The notes under the pieces: generated by a model
Told to the model about the DNA's origin: nothing
What the model saw: the letters and a program-made list of their open reading frames with translations, nothing else
Databases searched by the model: none
Assembly (NCBI GenBank): GCA_964467165.1
Contig: CAYXOL010000005.1
Location: 1 to 64,000 of the forward strand
Source: Clostridium_AD sp964467165
Lineage (GTDB): Bacteria; Bacillota; Clostridia; Clostridiales; Clostridiaceae
Direction of reading: 5' to 3'
Length of the DNA: 64,000 nucleotides
Position numbers and translations under genes: made by a program
Shown: one piece after another, positions 43,524-51,436 of the stretch
Numbering within the stretch: the first letter of the stretch is position 1
Layout of the letters: each line of letters begins with the position of its first letter

Positions 43524-44819
43524 TTAAGCTGCTTGAATGTTATTGTTTTCTAAGAACATTCTCTGGTGTAGTTTTGGATCTCTAATCTGGTACTCTTGCT
43601 GATTTCTTAAAACAGCAAATAGGTATTTAATAAGCTTGTGCATAACCGCAACTAAAGCAACTTTTGCCTTCTTGCCTTTTAAGTTTTCTTGATAGTATTT
43701 AAGTAAAACAGGATTTGTGGCTTCACCATTACGTTTCATTCTAATTGAAGCCAAGGCAACGGCATATAGAGCTCTTCTGCCAAACCTTGTACCACGTTTA
43801 GACATTTTAACTTTATCACCCTTAAACTTACCAGATTCATTAACAGCTGGATCGACCCCAAAGAAAGCTACAAGCTGCTTTGGAGTGATAAATTTATCAA
43901 TGCCACCAATTTCAGCTAATATTGTTATTGCGGTATTATATCCAATACCTGGTATGGACGTTAACAACAATATATTTTTACGGAAAGCAAGGGACATTTC
44001 ATCACTGTCTATGAAACATTTAATCTTAGTTAAAAGCGTAGCTATTTCGGCATCAATGGCTTCGTAGATTGCTATAGAAGTAGTAATAGATACTGATAAC
44101 CATTGTGATGATAAACTAACAAATTTAGCATTTTCAGATGCCTCTACGAGGTTAGAATATTTTTTTTAAGCCCACTTAAGTCCTTTTCTTGAATTAAGCA
44201 AAATATCAATGATGTCTTGCTTTGGAGCTGAAATAACTGCCTGCGGAGTAGGGTATTCTTTCAATATTTTAATTGAAACTAATCCACAGGTGTTAGAAAA
44301 TACTTTTTGATAACCACTAAAAGATATACACAGAGAACTACTAAGCTTCTTTTTAAATCCAGACCTGGTATCAATAAGTTTATAGTAATCGCGAACTAGC
44401 AACTTTAGTGTGAAAATTTTAATATCTGAATCAGATGAAACCTTGATATCTTCAAATTTTCCTAGCTGTGCGATTGATAGTGCATCATTTCTATCATTTT
44501 TCACTTTTCTTATGTTCTTATTTTTGTTACAATTAGTAACAAGAGGATTGATAACGAAGGTCTCAAACTTCATATCCTTAAGAAAGTTGAAAAGAGTTAG
44601 ATGATACACGCCTGTGGACTCCATAAAGAACACAGGCCTTGTGGAAAACTCTTCTTCTGCTTTTTTTATTTGCTCAATTAAGTAGTTGAAACCATCTGCA
44701 GTATGGAAAACTTTAAAAGGTTTTCTAAACTGGCTACCATTAGGAGCAAGAACTGAAACAAAAGAGAAATCTGAAGCAACATCGATACCTACTACAAGAC
44801 TGTTTAAGTATTTTGACAT
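43524..44819 (-). pseudogene. IS110 transposase interrupted by one in-frame stop
   Basis: 432 codons on the minus strand in a single frame. The N-terminal DEDD RuvC-like domain shows VVGIDVASDFSFVSV, FFMESTGVYHLTLF and the Asp pair in VKNDRNDALSIAQLGKF. The C-terminal Transposase_20 domain has LLTSIPGIGYNTAITILAEIGG and FFGVDPAVNESGKFKGD, with RGTRFGRRALY (catalytic Ser region). Codon 218 is TAA (44168-44166), within GLKWA-stop-KKYSNLV; GAA to TAA by one base change is the simplest explanation. Both halves otherwise look intact. Start ATG 44819 with AGGAGA upstream. Confidence 0.85.
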
Positions 44820-44970
44820 AAATAACATCTCCTTTTGAAATATGAGATAAAATAAAGATTCCATTTCTACCAATGAGGCTGCAACCTCGTTTGTGACACG
44901 GGTAGTTCCAAAATTGGAAACCCAACCAGCTAAAACACAGAAAACTCACTGATGGAATGATACGCTTTTT
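43524..44970 (-). mobile_element. IS110-family insertion sequence (inactive)
   Basis: Covers the DEDD transposase gene (minus) and its non-coding 5' flank. IS110 elements have no clear terminal inverted repeats, so I cannot give exact ends; the left end lies somewhere in 43440-43523 and the right end in 44960-45060. The flank at 44858-44968 can form a structured RNA: outer pairing ATTCCAT/ATGGAAT, inner hairpins GAGG-CCTC and TTCCAA-TTGGAA. That is where the bridge RNA of IS110-group elements is encoded. Confidence 0.7.
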
Positions 44971-45218
44971 TACGAGTATAGGTAATTAATTACCTCTCAG
45001 GAGTGAAACATCTATCTTCTCTATTCAGGAGTTATTATATCATTGTGGATTAACTAGTTTGTAGTAACCAATAATGTTAATTGATAATAATCAAATTTAA
45101 GACGAGATTGATTAAAATAAAATTATGAGTTGCGAATATTAGATAAGATATGAGTGATAACATTCGTAGTTATTATTACTAATTTATTATCAATGCTTAC
45201 AACTACATTATACGAGGA
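44820..45218. other. IS110 5' flank and spacer before chemoreceptor gene
   Basis: The left part (to about 44970) is the structured IS110 flank. From 44985 the text CTCTCAGGAGTGAAACATC...CTATTCAGGAGTTATT has a partial direct repeat. 45050-45200 is AT-rich with no clear promoter for the following gene. Confidence 0.4.
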
Positions 45219-46475
45219 GTGACAAAAAGTATTAGGAATCAAATTATTGCCACAGGTCTATGTCCATTAGTTATAATGTCCACATTAGTCTCTGTTTTAT
45301 CATTAAGGGGATCTAGCCCTATGACAATTGCTAACATCATTGCAATGGTACTCCTTGTGGGTATTATTCAATTACTCTATCTTGCAAATAGTATAGTGAA
45401 ACCTATCCGCGAAGCGGAAGAGTGCATCATACAGATAGCAAATGGAAATCTGGATATTTCCATTGATGAGAAGATGAGAAAACGAAAAGATGAGATTGGT
45501 TCCATGGCCGAGTCATTGTTTGGTTTAAAGGACAAACTGAAAGATACCATATCAGAAATTCAGAAAGTCTCAGGAAAACTAGTTAGTTCAGAAGACATCA
45601 TGGAAAGAATGGTTGGAGAAGCAAGCGTTGTTACTGGACAAATAGAATCTGCAGTGCAGATTATTTCGGATGATGCAAAAAAACAGTATGATGATATGAA
45701 TGAGGCATCTGAGCATATTGATGAGATAGGTAACTTAATTAGCAATATTGTAGGCAATGTGCAACATTTGGAAGAAACATCAGGTAGAATGAAAGATGAT
45801 GGAAACCAGTCCACAGAGATAATGAATGATCTTGACGAATCTAATGAACGAACCAATAATGCTATTGAGCGGATTAATAAGCAGGTAAATTTGACATATG
45901 ATGCATCTGTCCGGATTAATAATGTAATCCAGATGATTACATCTATCGCGAATCAGACGATATTACTTGCATTGAATGCCAGTATAGAAGCCACAAGAGC
46001 TGGGGAACATGGCAGAGGATTTTCTGTAGTTGCAGAAGAAATTAGTAAGTTGGCAAATCAGTCAAGCGAATCTGCAAAACAAATTGATGCTATCATTGGA
46101 GACCTTTCAACAGAATCTGGAAAAATGCTGGAGGTTATGAATGAAGTTTTGGAAGATGTTGAAAAACAGAGAGAAAAACTGGTTGAAACACAGGGGCATT
46201 TTAAAAAAGTGAATGATGGGATTGGAGTTTCGTTACAGGAAATATTAGAAATAAGAGCACAGACAAAAACATGTGATGCTACTCGGGGAAAGATTACGAA
46301 ATCCATAGAAACATTGAGAACAATATCGGAAGAAAGTGTTTATGCTACGAATGACACACGGAAATCTGTAACAGGATTGAATCAAAATATCAGTGAGATT
46401 GAAGCAACAGCAGCATTATTAAAAGATTATGCTGAAACACTGAATAATCAGGTGCAGTTTTTTTCTATTAAATAA
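45219..46475 (+). CDS. Methyl-accepting chemotaxis protein without periplasmic sensor
   Basis: A 418-residue chemoreceptor-like protein. Two adjacent N-terminal membrane helices (about 8-26 and 33-52) leave no extracellular domain. HAMP (about 53-105) and a signalling domain with tip IANQTILLALNASIEATRAGEHGRGFSVVAEEISKLAN follow. The start is uncertain: GTG 45219 is only 1 nt after GAGGA, too close for a good RBS, so start codon or RBS may have been changed by the nearby IS. It may sense the membrane state or a cytoplasmic signal. Confidence 0.78.
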   Translation: MTKSIRNQIIATGLCPLVIMSTLVSVLSLRGSSPMTIANIIAMVLLVGIIQLLYLANSIVKPIREAEECIIQIANGNLDISIDEKMRKRKDEIGSMAESLFGLKDKLKDTISEIQKVSGKLVSSEDIMERMVGEASVVTGQIESAVQIISDDAKKQYDDMNEASEHIDEIGNLISNIVGNVQHLEETSGRMKDDGNQSTEIMNDLDESNERTNNAIERINKQVNLTYDASVRINNVIQMITSIANQTILLALNASIEATRAGEHGRGFSVVAEEISKLANQSSESAKQIDAIIGDLSTESGKMLEVMNEVLEDVEKQREKLVETQGHFKKVNDGIGVSLQEILEIRAQTKTCDATRGKITKSIETLRTISEESVYATNDTRKSVTGLNQNISEIEATAALLKDYAETLNNQVQFFSIK

Positions 46476-46612
46476 GAAATTTATAATTTAGAGAAATAAC
46501 CTGGAAATTAACACTTTTCAAACAATAATCAAACACTACATAAACAGTTATTTTGTACTATAACATCATCAATAGAAACACAAATAAATCAAATGAAAAG
46601 GAGATATGCATT

Positions 46613-46831
46613 ATGGCAAAGTCAAAACTTGTAGCAGCAAATAAGAAATTTGAGGAAGTAGTTGTAGGTGGATACAAAAAGATTGAAGAGGGAGTTGTCG
46701 GTGGTTATAAAAAAATAGAGAACGGTGTTGTTGGTGGATTTAATAAAATGTCTGACAAATTCGTGGATAACTATCTTACAAAGCAGGGCGAATCAGTAGA
46801 AGATGCAAAGGAAAGACTAACTACAGAGTAG
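46613..46831 (+). CDS. Small protein with three VVGGYKKIE repeats
   Basis: A 72-residue soluble protein. Three tandem 11-12-residue repeats, VVVGGYKKIEE, GVVGGYKKIEN and GVVGGFNKMSD (residues about 17-49), are followed by a conserved-looking tail FVDNYLTKQGESVEDAKERL. Such small repeat proteins are frequent in gut Firmicutes near MerR/flavodoxin/aldo-keto clusters; no function is known to me. RBS AAAAGGAGA before ATG 46613. Its own terminator follows. Confidence 0.7.
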   Translation: MAKSKLVAANKKFEEVVVGGYKKIEEGVVGGYKKIENGVVGGFNKMSDKFVDNYLTKQGESVEDAKERLTTE

Positions 46832-47170
46832 AATCACATAGACTTTAAAAAGAAAAGGAGAATCTGGCTTTAGTGTAATAATATCAAATTTACAGATATC
46901 GTTTGGTGAAAATCTCTTTCGATATCTGTTTTTATATATTATAATATTATACCTATTAACATTCTGAAATAATTTCCTAAAAAATTACAAACAAAATGAG
47001 TGTAAAATCTCTTCCATATGATATTATAGTGTTAAGTGGAGTGAACATATGAATGATAAAAATTATATAAAAGTAAATGAATATGCTTTGCAGGATTAAG
47101 AAACTGAAAAATCAAGATGAACTGTTAATAAAAGATCAGCAGTATGGATGGGATAATAGGAGGGAAAATA
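46832..47170. other. intergenic region with terminator and short frame
   Basis: Contains the terminator at 46892-46934. A 16-codon frame (MNDKNYIKVNEYALQD, 47049-47099) follows AGTGGAGTGAACAT but is probably not a real gene. No clear promoter for the two-component operon is found. Confidence 0.35.
46892..46934 (+). terminator. terminator
   Basis: ACAGATATCG / CGATATCTGT stem followed by TTTTTATAT. Confidence 0.85.
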
Positions 47171-47842
47171 ATGATTAACATATTAGTAGTAGATGACGAT
47201 GCAGAATTAAACAGAATAGTCTGTACTTATTTAAATGATAGTGGTTTTCAGGCCAAAGGCTGTTTGAATGCTAATGATGCATATGAGGAAATGTATAACA
47301 ACATGTATGAGATGATAATTTCTGATATTATGATGCCGAAAATTGATGGATTTGAGTTCGCCAGGACGGTACGTAAGGTAAACAGAACAATTCCAATTTT
47401 ATTTATGTCTGCAAAGGATGATCTGTCCTCCAAACAGAAGGGATTTCAGCTTGGTATTGATGATTATATGGTAAAACCCATTGAACTAGATGAGTTGTTG
47501 CTCCGTGTAAGAGCACTGCTTCGCCGTGCGAATATTGAAATGGAGAGAAAATTAGTAGTAGGAAATCTTACACTTGATGCAGATGCAGTGAGTGCCACAA
47601 TAGAGGATGAAGAAGTAGCAGTTACTACCAGAGAATTTAATATTTTATATAAGTTGCTTTCCTATCCCAAAAAAACATTTTCAAGAGCACAGCTCATGGA
47701 TGAGTTTTGGGGCGTTGACACAGATACAAGTCTTCGTGCAGTAGATGTGTATATAACAAAGCTGAGGGATAAGTTTTCAGGGTGTGATGGATTTCAAATA
47801 GTAACAGTAAGAGGAATTGGATACAAGGCGGTGCTGTCATGA
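47171..47842 (+). CDS. OmpR/PhoB-type response regulator
   Basis: A 223-residue regulator. The receiver has the acidic pair in VVDDDAELN, phospho-acceptor Asp52 in IISDIMMPKIDG and Lys in FMSAKDDL. The C-terminal winged helix (about 130-222) contains TTREFNILYKLLSYP and VTVRGIGYKA. RBS GGAGGG before ATG 47171. It overlaps the kinase gene by 4 nt (ATGA). First gene of a three-gene operon. Confidence 0.9.
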   Translation: MINILVVDDDAELNRIVCTYLNDSGFQAKGCLNANDAYEEMYNNMYEMIISDIMMPKIDGFEFARTVRKVNRTIPILFMSAKDDLSSKQKGFQLGIDDYMVKPIELDELLLRVRALLRRANIEMERKLVVGNLTLDADAVSATIEDEEVAVTTREFNILYKLLSYPKKTFSRAQLMDEFWGVDTDTSLRAVDVYITKLRDKFSGCDGFQIVTVRGIGYKAVLS

Positions 47843-48951
47843 AAAAAGATGTCAGGTCGGATTTGAAAAGCAGAAATTATTTGAATCCGGTACTGATATT
47901 TATTCCTACGTTGCTTTTTTTTAGCGTTATTACTACTGCTCAGTTATTTATATTAGGTGAATACATAGATTACACAAATATAGCGATAAGCCATATTATC
48001 CTGATTATTTTTTTCTGGGTTTTCTGTGCGTCTATTTTTACTTATATTACCTTTCATCAAATCAATGAACAGTATGAAAAACCAATGAAGGAGTTCGCAA
48101 AGGCGACGAATCAGGTAGCCAATGGTGATTTTTCTGTCTACGTTGCCCCAATTCATTCTGCTGATAAGATGAATTTTCTGGATAATGCGTTTCTTGATTT
48201 TAATAAGATGGTGGAGGAACTTGGTAGTATTGAAACATTGAAAACGGATTTTGTATCAAATGTATCTCATGAGATAAAGACACCCATTGCAGTTATACAG
48301 AATTATGCAGAATGCTTGCGCAAGGTATCTATTTCCGAAGAACAGAGAATTGAATATGCAAAAGCTATTGAAGATGCTTCGAAACGTTTATCAAATTTGA
48401 TTACAAATATCTTAAAGCTGAATAAACTTGAAAATCAGAAGATACAACCAGAAGTCTCACAATATGATATTTGCAGGCAGTTAAGTGAATGTGCAATTCA
48501 ATTTGAAGAAGCATGGGAAAAGAAAAATATAGAATTTGATGCTGACCTTGAAGACAGGGCGATGATATGTGCTGATGAAAGTCTAATGGAATTAGTTTGG
48601 AATAATTTGTTATCAAATGCCATTAAGTTTACAGAAAATGGTGGAAGGGTTACTTTAAGACAGACTTCCACAGAAGAGCGAATCACGGTGTCTGTTTCAG
48701 ATACAGGATGTGGAATGAGTGAGGATATCTTGAAACATATCTTTGATAAATTTTATCAAGGTGATATTTCCCATTCCAAAGAAGGAAATGGACTGGGGCT
48801 TGCCTTGATATTACGAGTACTGCAACTACAGGAAAGTATAATTAGTGTAAAGAGTACACCAGGTATAGGAACTACATTTACAGTTACCATGCCGGTTTCT
48901 ATTGCTTATAGCAGGGAAGAGGATGAAGAACCTGAGGAGGTCTATTTATGA
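47839..48951 (+). CDS. Sensor histidine kinase
   Basis: A 370-residue kinase with two membrane helices (about 16-38 and 50-70) separated by only about 10 residues, so almost no outside sensor. HAMP (about 72-125) precedes the phospho-acceptor His144 in VSNVSHEIKTPIAVIQ. The HATPase domain has the N box NNLLSNAIKFTENGG, G1 DTGCGMSED and G2 GNGLGLALILRV. Small sensors of this intramembrane type often detect envelope stress via a partner membrane protein; the next gene is a candidate. Confidence 0.9.
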   Translation: MKKDVRSDLKSRNYLNPVLIFIPTLLFFSVITTAQLFILGEYIDYTNIAISHIILIIFFWVFCASIFTYITFHQINEQYEKPMKEFAKATNQVANGDFSVYVAPIHSADKMNFLDNAFLDFNKMVEELGSIETLKTDFVSNVSHEIKTPIAVIQNYAECLRKVSISEEQRIEYAKAIEDASKRLSNLITNILKLNKLENQKIQPEVSQYDICRQLSECAIQFEEAWEKKNIEFDADLEDRAMICADESLMELVWNNLLSNAIKFTENGGRVTLRQTSTEERITVSVSDTGCGMSEDILKHIFDKFYQGDISHSKEGNGLGLALILRVLQLQESIISVKSTPGIGTTFTVTMPVSIAYSREEDEEPEEVYL

Positions 48952-49505
48952 GTGAAATAATAAAAGACAGCCATTCATTTGTGGGATATGATTATAAGGA
49001 AGTAATTACAAATAAAGAAAAGATTTCATTTCTAATAGATGGATATGAGAATTTTGGTTGGGTAGTTGATGAAAATACAAGCCATAATATGCCTGGAACT
49101 ATACCCAATCCATATGCAAATGTTGTCTTGCGGTTAAAGAGAGATCGCAAGATTATGAATAAAATGGAGCTTACTAGATTGCAGAGAAATTTTGAATTTT
49201 GTATGAAAGAAATAGATCAGCTGGAAAAGTCAAAAACCTCAAAAGCTACCATGTATTCAATTGTTGTGGGAATTATTGGAACATCATTTATGGCAGGCTC
49301 TGTATTTGCTGTAACTGCCACACCACCAATGATTGTACTATGTATTATTCTGGCGGTACCTGCTTTTGCTGGCTGGATATTACCTTATTATATATATAAA
49401 ATTGTTGTAAGAAAAAGAACGGAAAAAGTCTCTCCATTAATTGAAGAAAAACAGGATGAAGTTTATGAGATTTGCGAAAAAGGGAGTAAGCTTTTATACA
49501 AATAA
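48948..49505 (+). CDS. Membrane protein of two-component operon, unknown function
   Basis: A 185-residue protein overlapping the kinase gene by 4 nt. A soluble N-terminal part (1-105) contains YENFGWVVDEN and a short coiled coil (MNKMELTRLQRNFEFCMKEI). Two membrane helices follow (YSIVVGIIGTSFMAGSVFAV and MIVLCIILAVPAFAGWILPYYIY), then a charged tail. I recognise no named family. Translational coupling suggests it works with the kinase, perhaps as its membrane sensor or target. Confidence 0.7.
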   Translation: MSEIIKDSHSFVGYDYKEVITNKEKISFLIDGYENFGWVVDENTSHNMPGTIPNPYANVVLRLKRDRKIMNKMELTRLQRNFEFCMKEIDQLEKSKTSKATMYSIVVGIIGTSFMAGSVFAVTATPPMIVLCIILAVPAFAGWILPYYIYKIVVRKRTEKVSPLIEEKQDEVYEICEKGSKLLYK

Positions 49506-49698
49506 GTAAGCGATTAAATATGTCCTATTTTATTTAGAAAAATATACAAATTAATAATTCTCAAACAGTTTTAAAACATTACTAAAATGAAGGATTAGTA
49601 AGATAATCTTATCAAATGAAGCAAAAGCATAAACTAAAACCACAACCGGATACAGATTCAACGTAAAAATGTTTGTTGAGAGCTAAGCTAAGTTTAAC

Positions 49699-49756
49699 TT
49701 GACATGGTACTTTTATTATGATATTTTTAATAAAATATATTAAAGTTAACTTTAAG
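49699..49756 (+). promoter_or_regulatory. promoter and downstream AdhR-like box before second merR gene
   Basis: TTGACA (49699-49704), 17-bp spacer, TATTTT (49722-49727). The box ATTAAAG-TTAA-CTTTAAG (49739-49756) lies downstream of the promoter, not between -35 and -10, so here binding would repress. RBS AAAGGAG follows at about 49767. Confidence 0.6.
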
Positions 49757-49782
49757 TTCTTGTATAAAGGAGTGTGCCAAAC

Positions 49783-50202
49783 ATGAAATATTCCATTGGA
49801 GAGGTTGCAAAAAAATTCAATTTATCAGCTTCAACTTTAAGATACTACGATAAGGAAGGTCTGTTTCCTAATTTAGAACGTTCAGAATCCGGTATCCGCT
49901 CTTTTTCAGATACTGATCTGGGATCACTTAAAATTATTGAATGTCTAAAAAATACGGGAATGCCCATTAAAAATATTAAGGAATTCATAGACTGGTGCGG
50001 ACAGGGAGATGCCACATTGCATGAACGCTATGAGATGTTTATTGAGAGAAAAATAATTATGGATGAACAGATAGCTTCTTTGCAGAAAACACTTAAAGTC
50101 ATAGATTATAAGTGCTGGTACTATCAAACAGCGCTTGCGGCAGGTACAGAAAAGATACATGCCAAAACAAATCAGCAAGGTACTGAAGAAGTAATATCTT
50201 AA
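49783..50202 (+). CDS. MerR-family regulator, second AdhR/NmlR-like
   Basis: A 139-residue MerR protein: YSIGEVAKKFNLSASTLRYYDKEGLFP winged helix, SGIRSFSDTD, and the C-terminal dimerisation helix (about 85-118). Cys54 in LKIIECLKNTGM is at the place of the AdhR sensing cysteine, and a second Cys lies in FIDWCGQGDATLHERYEMF. Clearly different from the 35202 protein in the dimer helix. It lies beside boxes of the CTTAAAG-TTAA-CTTTAAG class, which probably are its own targets. RBS AAAGGAGTG before ATG 49783. Confidence 0.82.
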   Translation: MKYSIGEVAKKFNLSASTLRYYDKEGLFPNLERSESGIRSFSDTDLGSLKIIECLKNTGMPIKNIKEFIDWCGQGDATLHERYEMFIERKIIMDEQIASLQKTLKVIDYKCWYYQTALAAGTEKIHAKTNQQGTEEVIS

Positions 50203-50215
50203 TAGATGGTTCTAA

Positions 50216-50256
50216 TAATGGAGGCGGTCATATTGACGATGCCTCCATTAATTTTG
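50216..50256 (+). terminator. terminator of second merR gene
   Basis: TAATGGAGGC / GCCTCCATTA stem (50216-50225 with 50241-50250) followed by ATTTTG; a second small hairpin ACGCA...TGCGTTTTTTTT follows at 50281-50309. Confidence 0.75.
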
Positions 50257-50319
50257 TCTAAAACTCAATAATCCCATTCTACGCAACAATTTTTGGTGCG
50301 TTTTTTTTATGAAAAAGAG

Positions 50320-50350
50320 TTGACTTAAAGTTAACTTTAAGTTGTACAAT
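50320..50350 (+). promoter_or_regulatory. MerR-type promoter with perfect AdhR box, before adh remnant and acetyltransferase
   Basis: TTGACT (50320-50325), 19-bp spacer, TACAAT (50345-50350); box CTTAAAG-TTAA-CTTTAAG at 50324-50341 is a perfect 7-4-7 dyad and equals the inverted repeat CTTAAAG-N4-CTTTAAG described for Bacillus AdhR. Confidence 0.9.
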
Positions 50351-50414
50351 TATATGAAACTCAATAATCGGAATTTAACATAAACAATATTTTAAAAAAA
50401 TGGAGGAATTAAAA

Positions 50415-50671
50415 ATGAGCTTTAATATGTATGTACCAACAAGATTTATTTTCGGATGTGGAAGGCTTAGCGAATTGCATGAGCAGAAACTGCCTGGCAA
50501 AAAGCCTGTGGTGTGGCGGAACTCAAAATGAGCGATTATGGTATCACGCCGGATGAGTTTGATAAAATTGCCACCAATGCTCGTGAAACTATGGGCGGAC
50601 TGTTTGCAGCAAATCCATGTGAAATGACGCATAAGGATGTTGTAGATGTACTAAGAAATTCTTATCGATAA
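50415..50671 (+). pseudogene. Iron-containing alcohol dehydrogenase, internally deleted
   Basis: The first 39 codons (MSFNMYVPTRFIFGCGRL onwards) are the start of an iron ADH, ending in a stop after PGKKPVVWRNSK. From about 50518, in another frame, the last 50 codons of an iron ADH are intact (ELKMSDYGITPDEFDKI to VVDVLRNSYR, stop 50671). Roughly 300 codons, including all iron ligands, are missing, and the junction shifts frame. RBS TGGAGGA. An AdhR-type promoter still drives it, together with the acetyltransferase that follows after 11 nt. Confidence 0.85.
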
Positions 50672-50682
50672 GGAGGATACCA

Positions 50683-51258
50683 ATGGACATTCATGATTTA
50701 TTAGCACACTTGAATCGAGGTGAAGCGATTGAGGGTGGTTCGGAATTACACCGGGTAATGAAAGACGTCTCTCAGGAAGCATTAAAGTTAACTGCAGAGC
50801 TCAACGGTCAGTATCATGCTCCGGAAGTGGTACGGGAACTGTTTTCATTGTTGATTGGCAAACCGGTGGATGCAACAGTTGGCATGTTTCCGCCGTTTTA
50901 TACGGATTGTGGGAAAAACATCTGTGTGGGTAAGAATGTCTTTATCAATTCAGGCTGTCGTTTTCAGGATCAGGGCGGTATTGCAATTGGCGATGGCGTT
51001 CTCATTGGGCATAATGTGGTGTTGGCTACACTTAATCATGACATTGATCCGAGAAAACGCAGCACTATGTATCCCGCACCCATTGTGATTGGTAAAAATG
51101 TGTGGATTGGAGCAAATGCCACTGTGGTTCCCGGCGTGACCATAGGTGATGGTGCCGTCATTGCCGCCGGTGCAGTTGTGACCAAGGATGTACCTGAAAA
51201 TGTAATTGTAGGTGGTGTTCCTGCAAAAATTATCAAGAAAATAGAAACCGGAGGTTAA
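50683..51258 (+). CDS. Sugar O-acetyltransferase, left-handed beta-helix (Maa/NodL type)
   Basis: A 191-residue hexapeptide-repeat acetyltransferase. N-terminal helices (1-55) precede the beta-helix with repeats such as GKNVFINSGC, IAIGDGVLIGHNV, IVIGKNVWIGANATVVPGVTIGDGAVIAAGAVV. The catalytic His is in LATLNHDIDP. Transfers acetyl from acetyl-CoA to a sugar or similar acceptor. RBS AAGGAGG. Base composition is clearly more GC-rich than the neighbours, as is the ADH remnant before it, pointing to later acquisition. Confidence 0.85.
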   Translation: MDIHDLLAHLNRGEAIEGGSELHRVMKDVSQEALKLTAELNGQYHAPEVVRELFSLLIGKPVDATVGMFPPFYTDCGKNICVGKNVFINSGCRFQDQGGIAIGDGVLIGHNVVLATLNHDIDPRKRSTMYPAPIVIGKNVWIGANATVVPGVTIGDGAVIAAGAVVTKDVPENVIVGGVPAKIIKKIETGG

Positions 51259-51436
51259 ACGTAGCAGCCTACATTAATAAGTATAGTTTTCTAAAAAAAA
51301 CACTTGGCCTCAAGTTAGATTTAGGGATTAGGATAAAAGCATAGAATTTTATGTTAATGAATTATATAAGCATAAAATGTGAAAAGTAATAAAAAATTAT
51401 TTAATGCGCTAAAAATGCGCAGGAATGGAGAGAAGA

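Noticed and set aside
44166..44168. Programmed frameshift or stop read-through in the IS110 transposase
   Set aside because: Both halves are in the same frame and IS110 elements are not known to use recoding; a point mutation is simpler.
51304..51334. TTGGCC-19-TAGGAT before the intact iron ADH as an AdhR promoter
   Set aside because: The right half-site does not match (GTTAGAT); kept only as a remark, not called as a feature.
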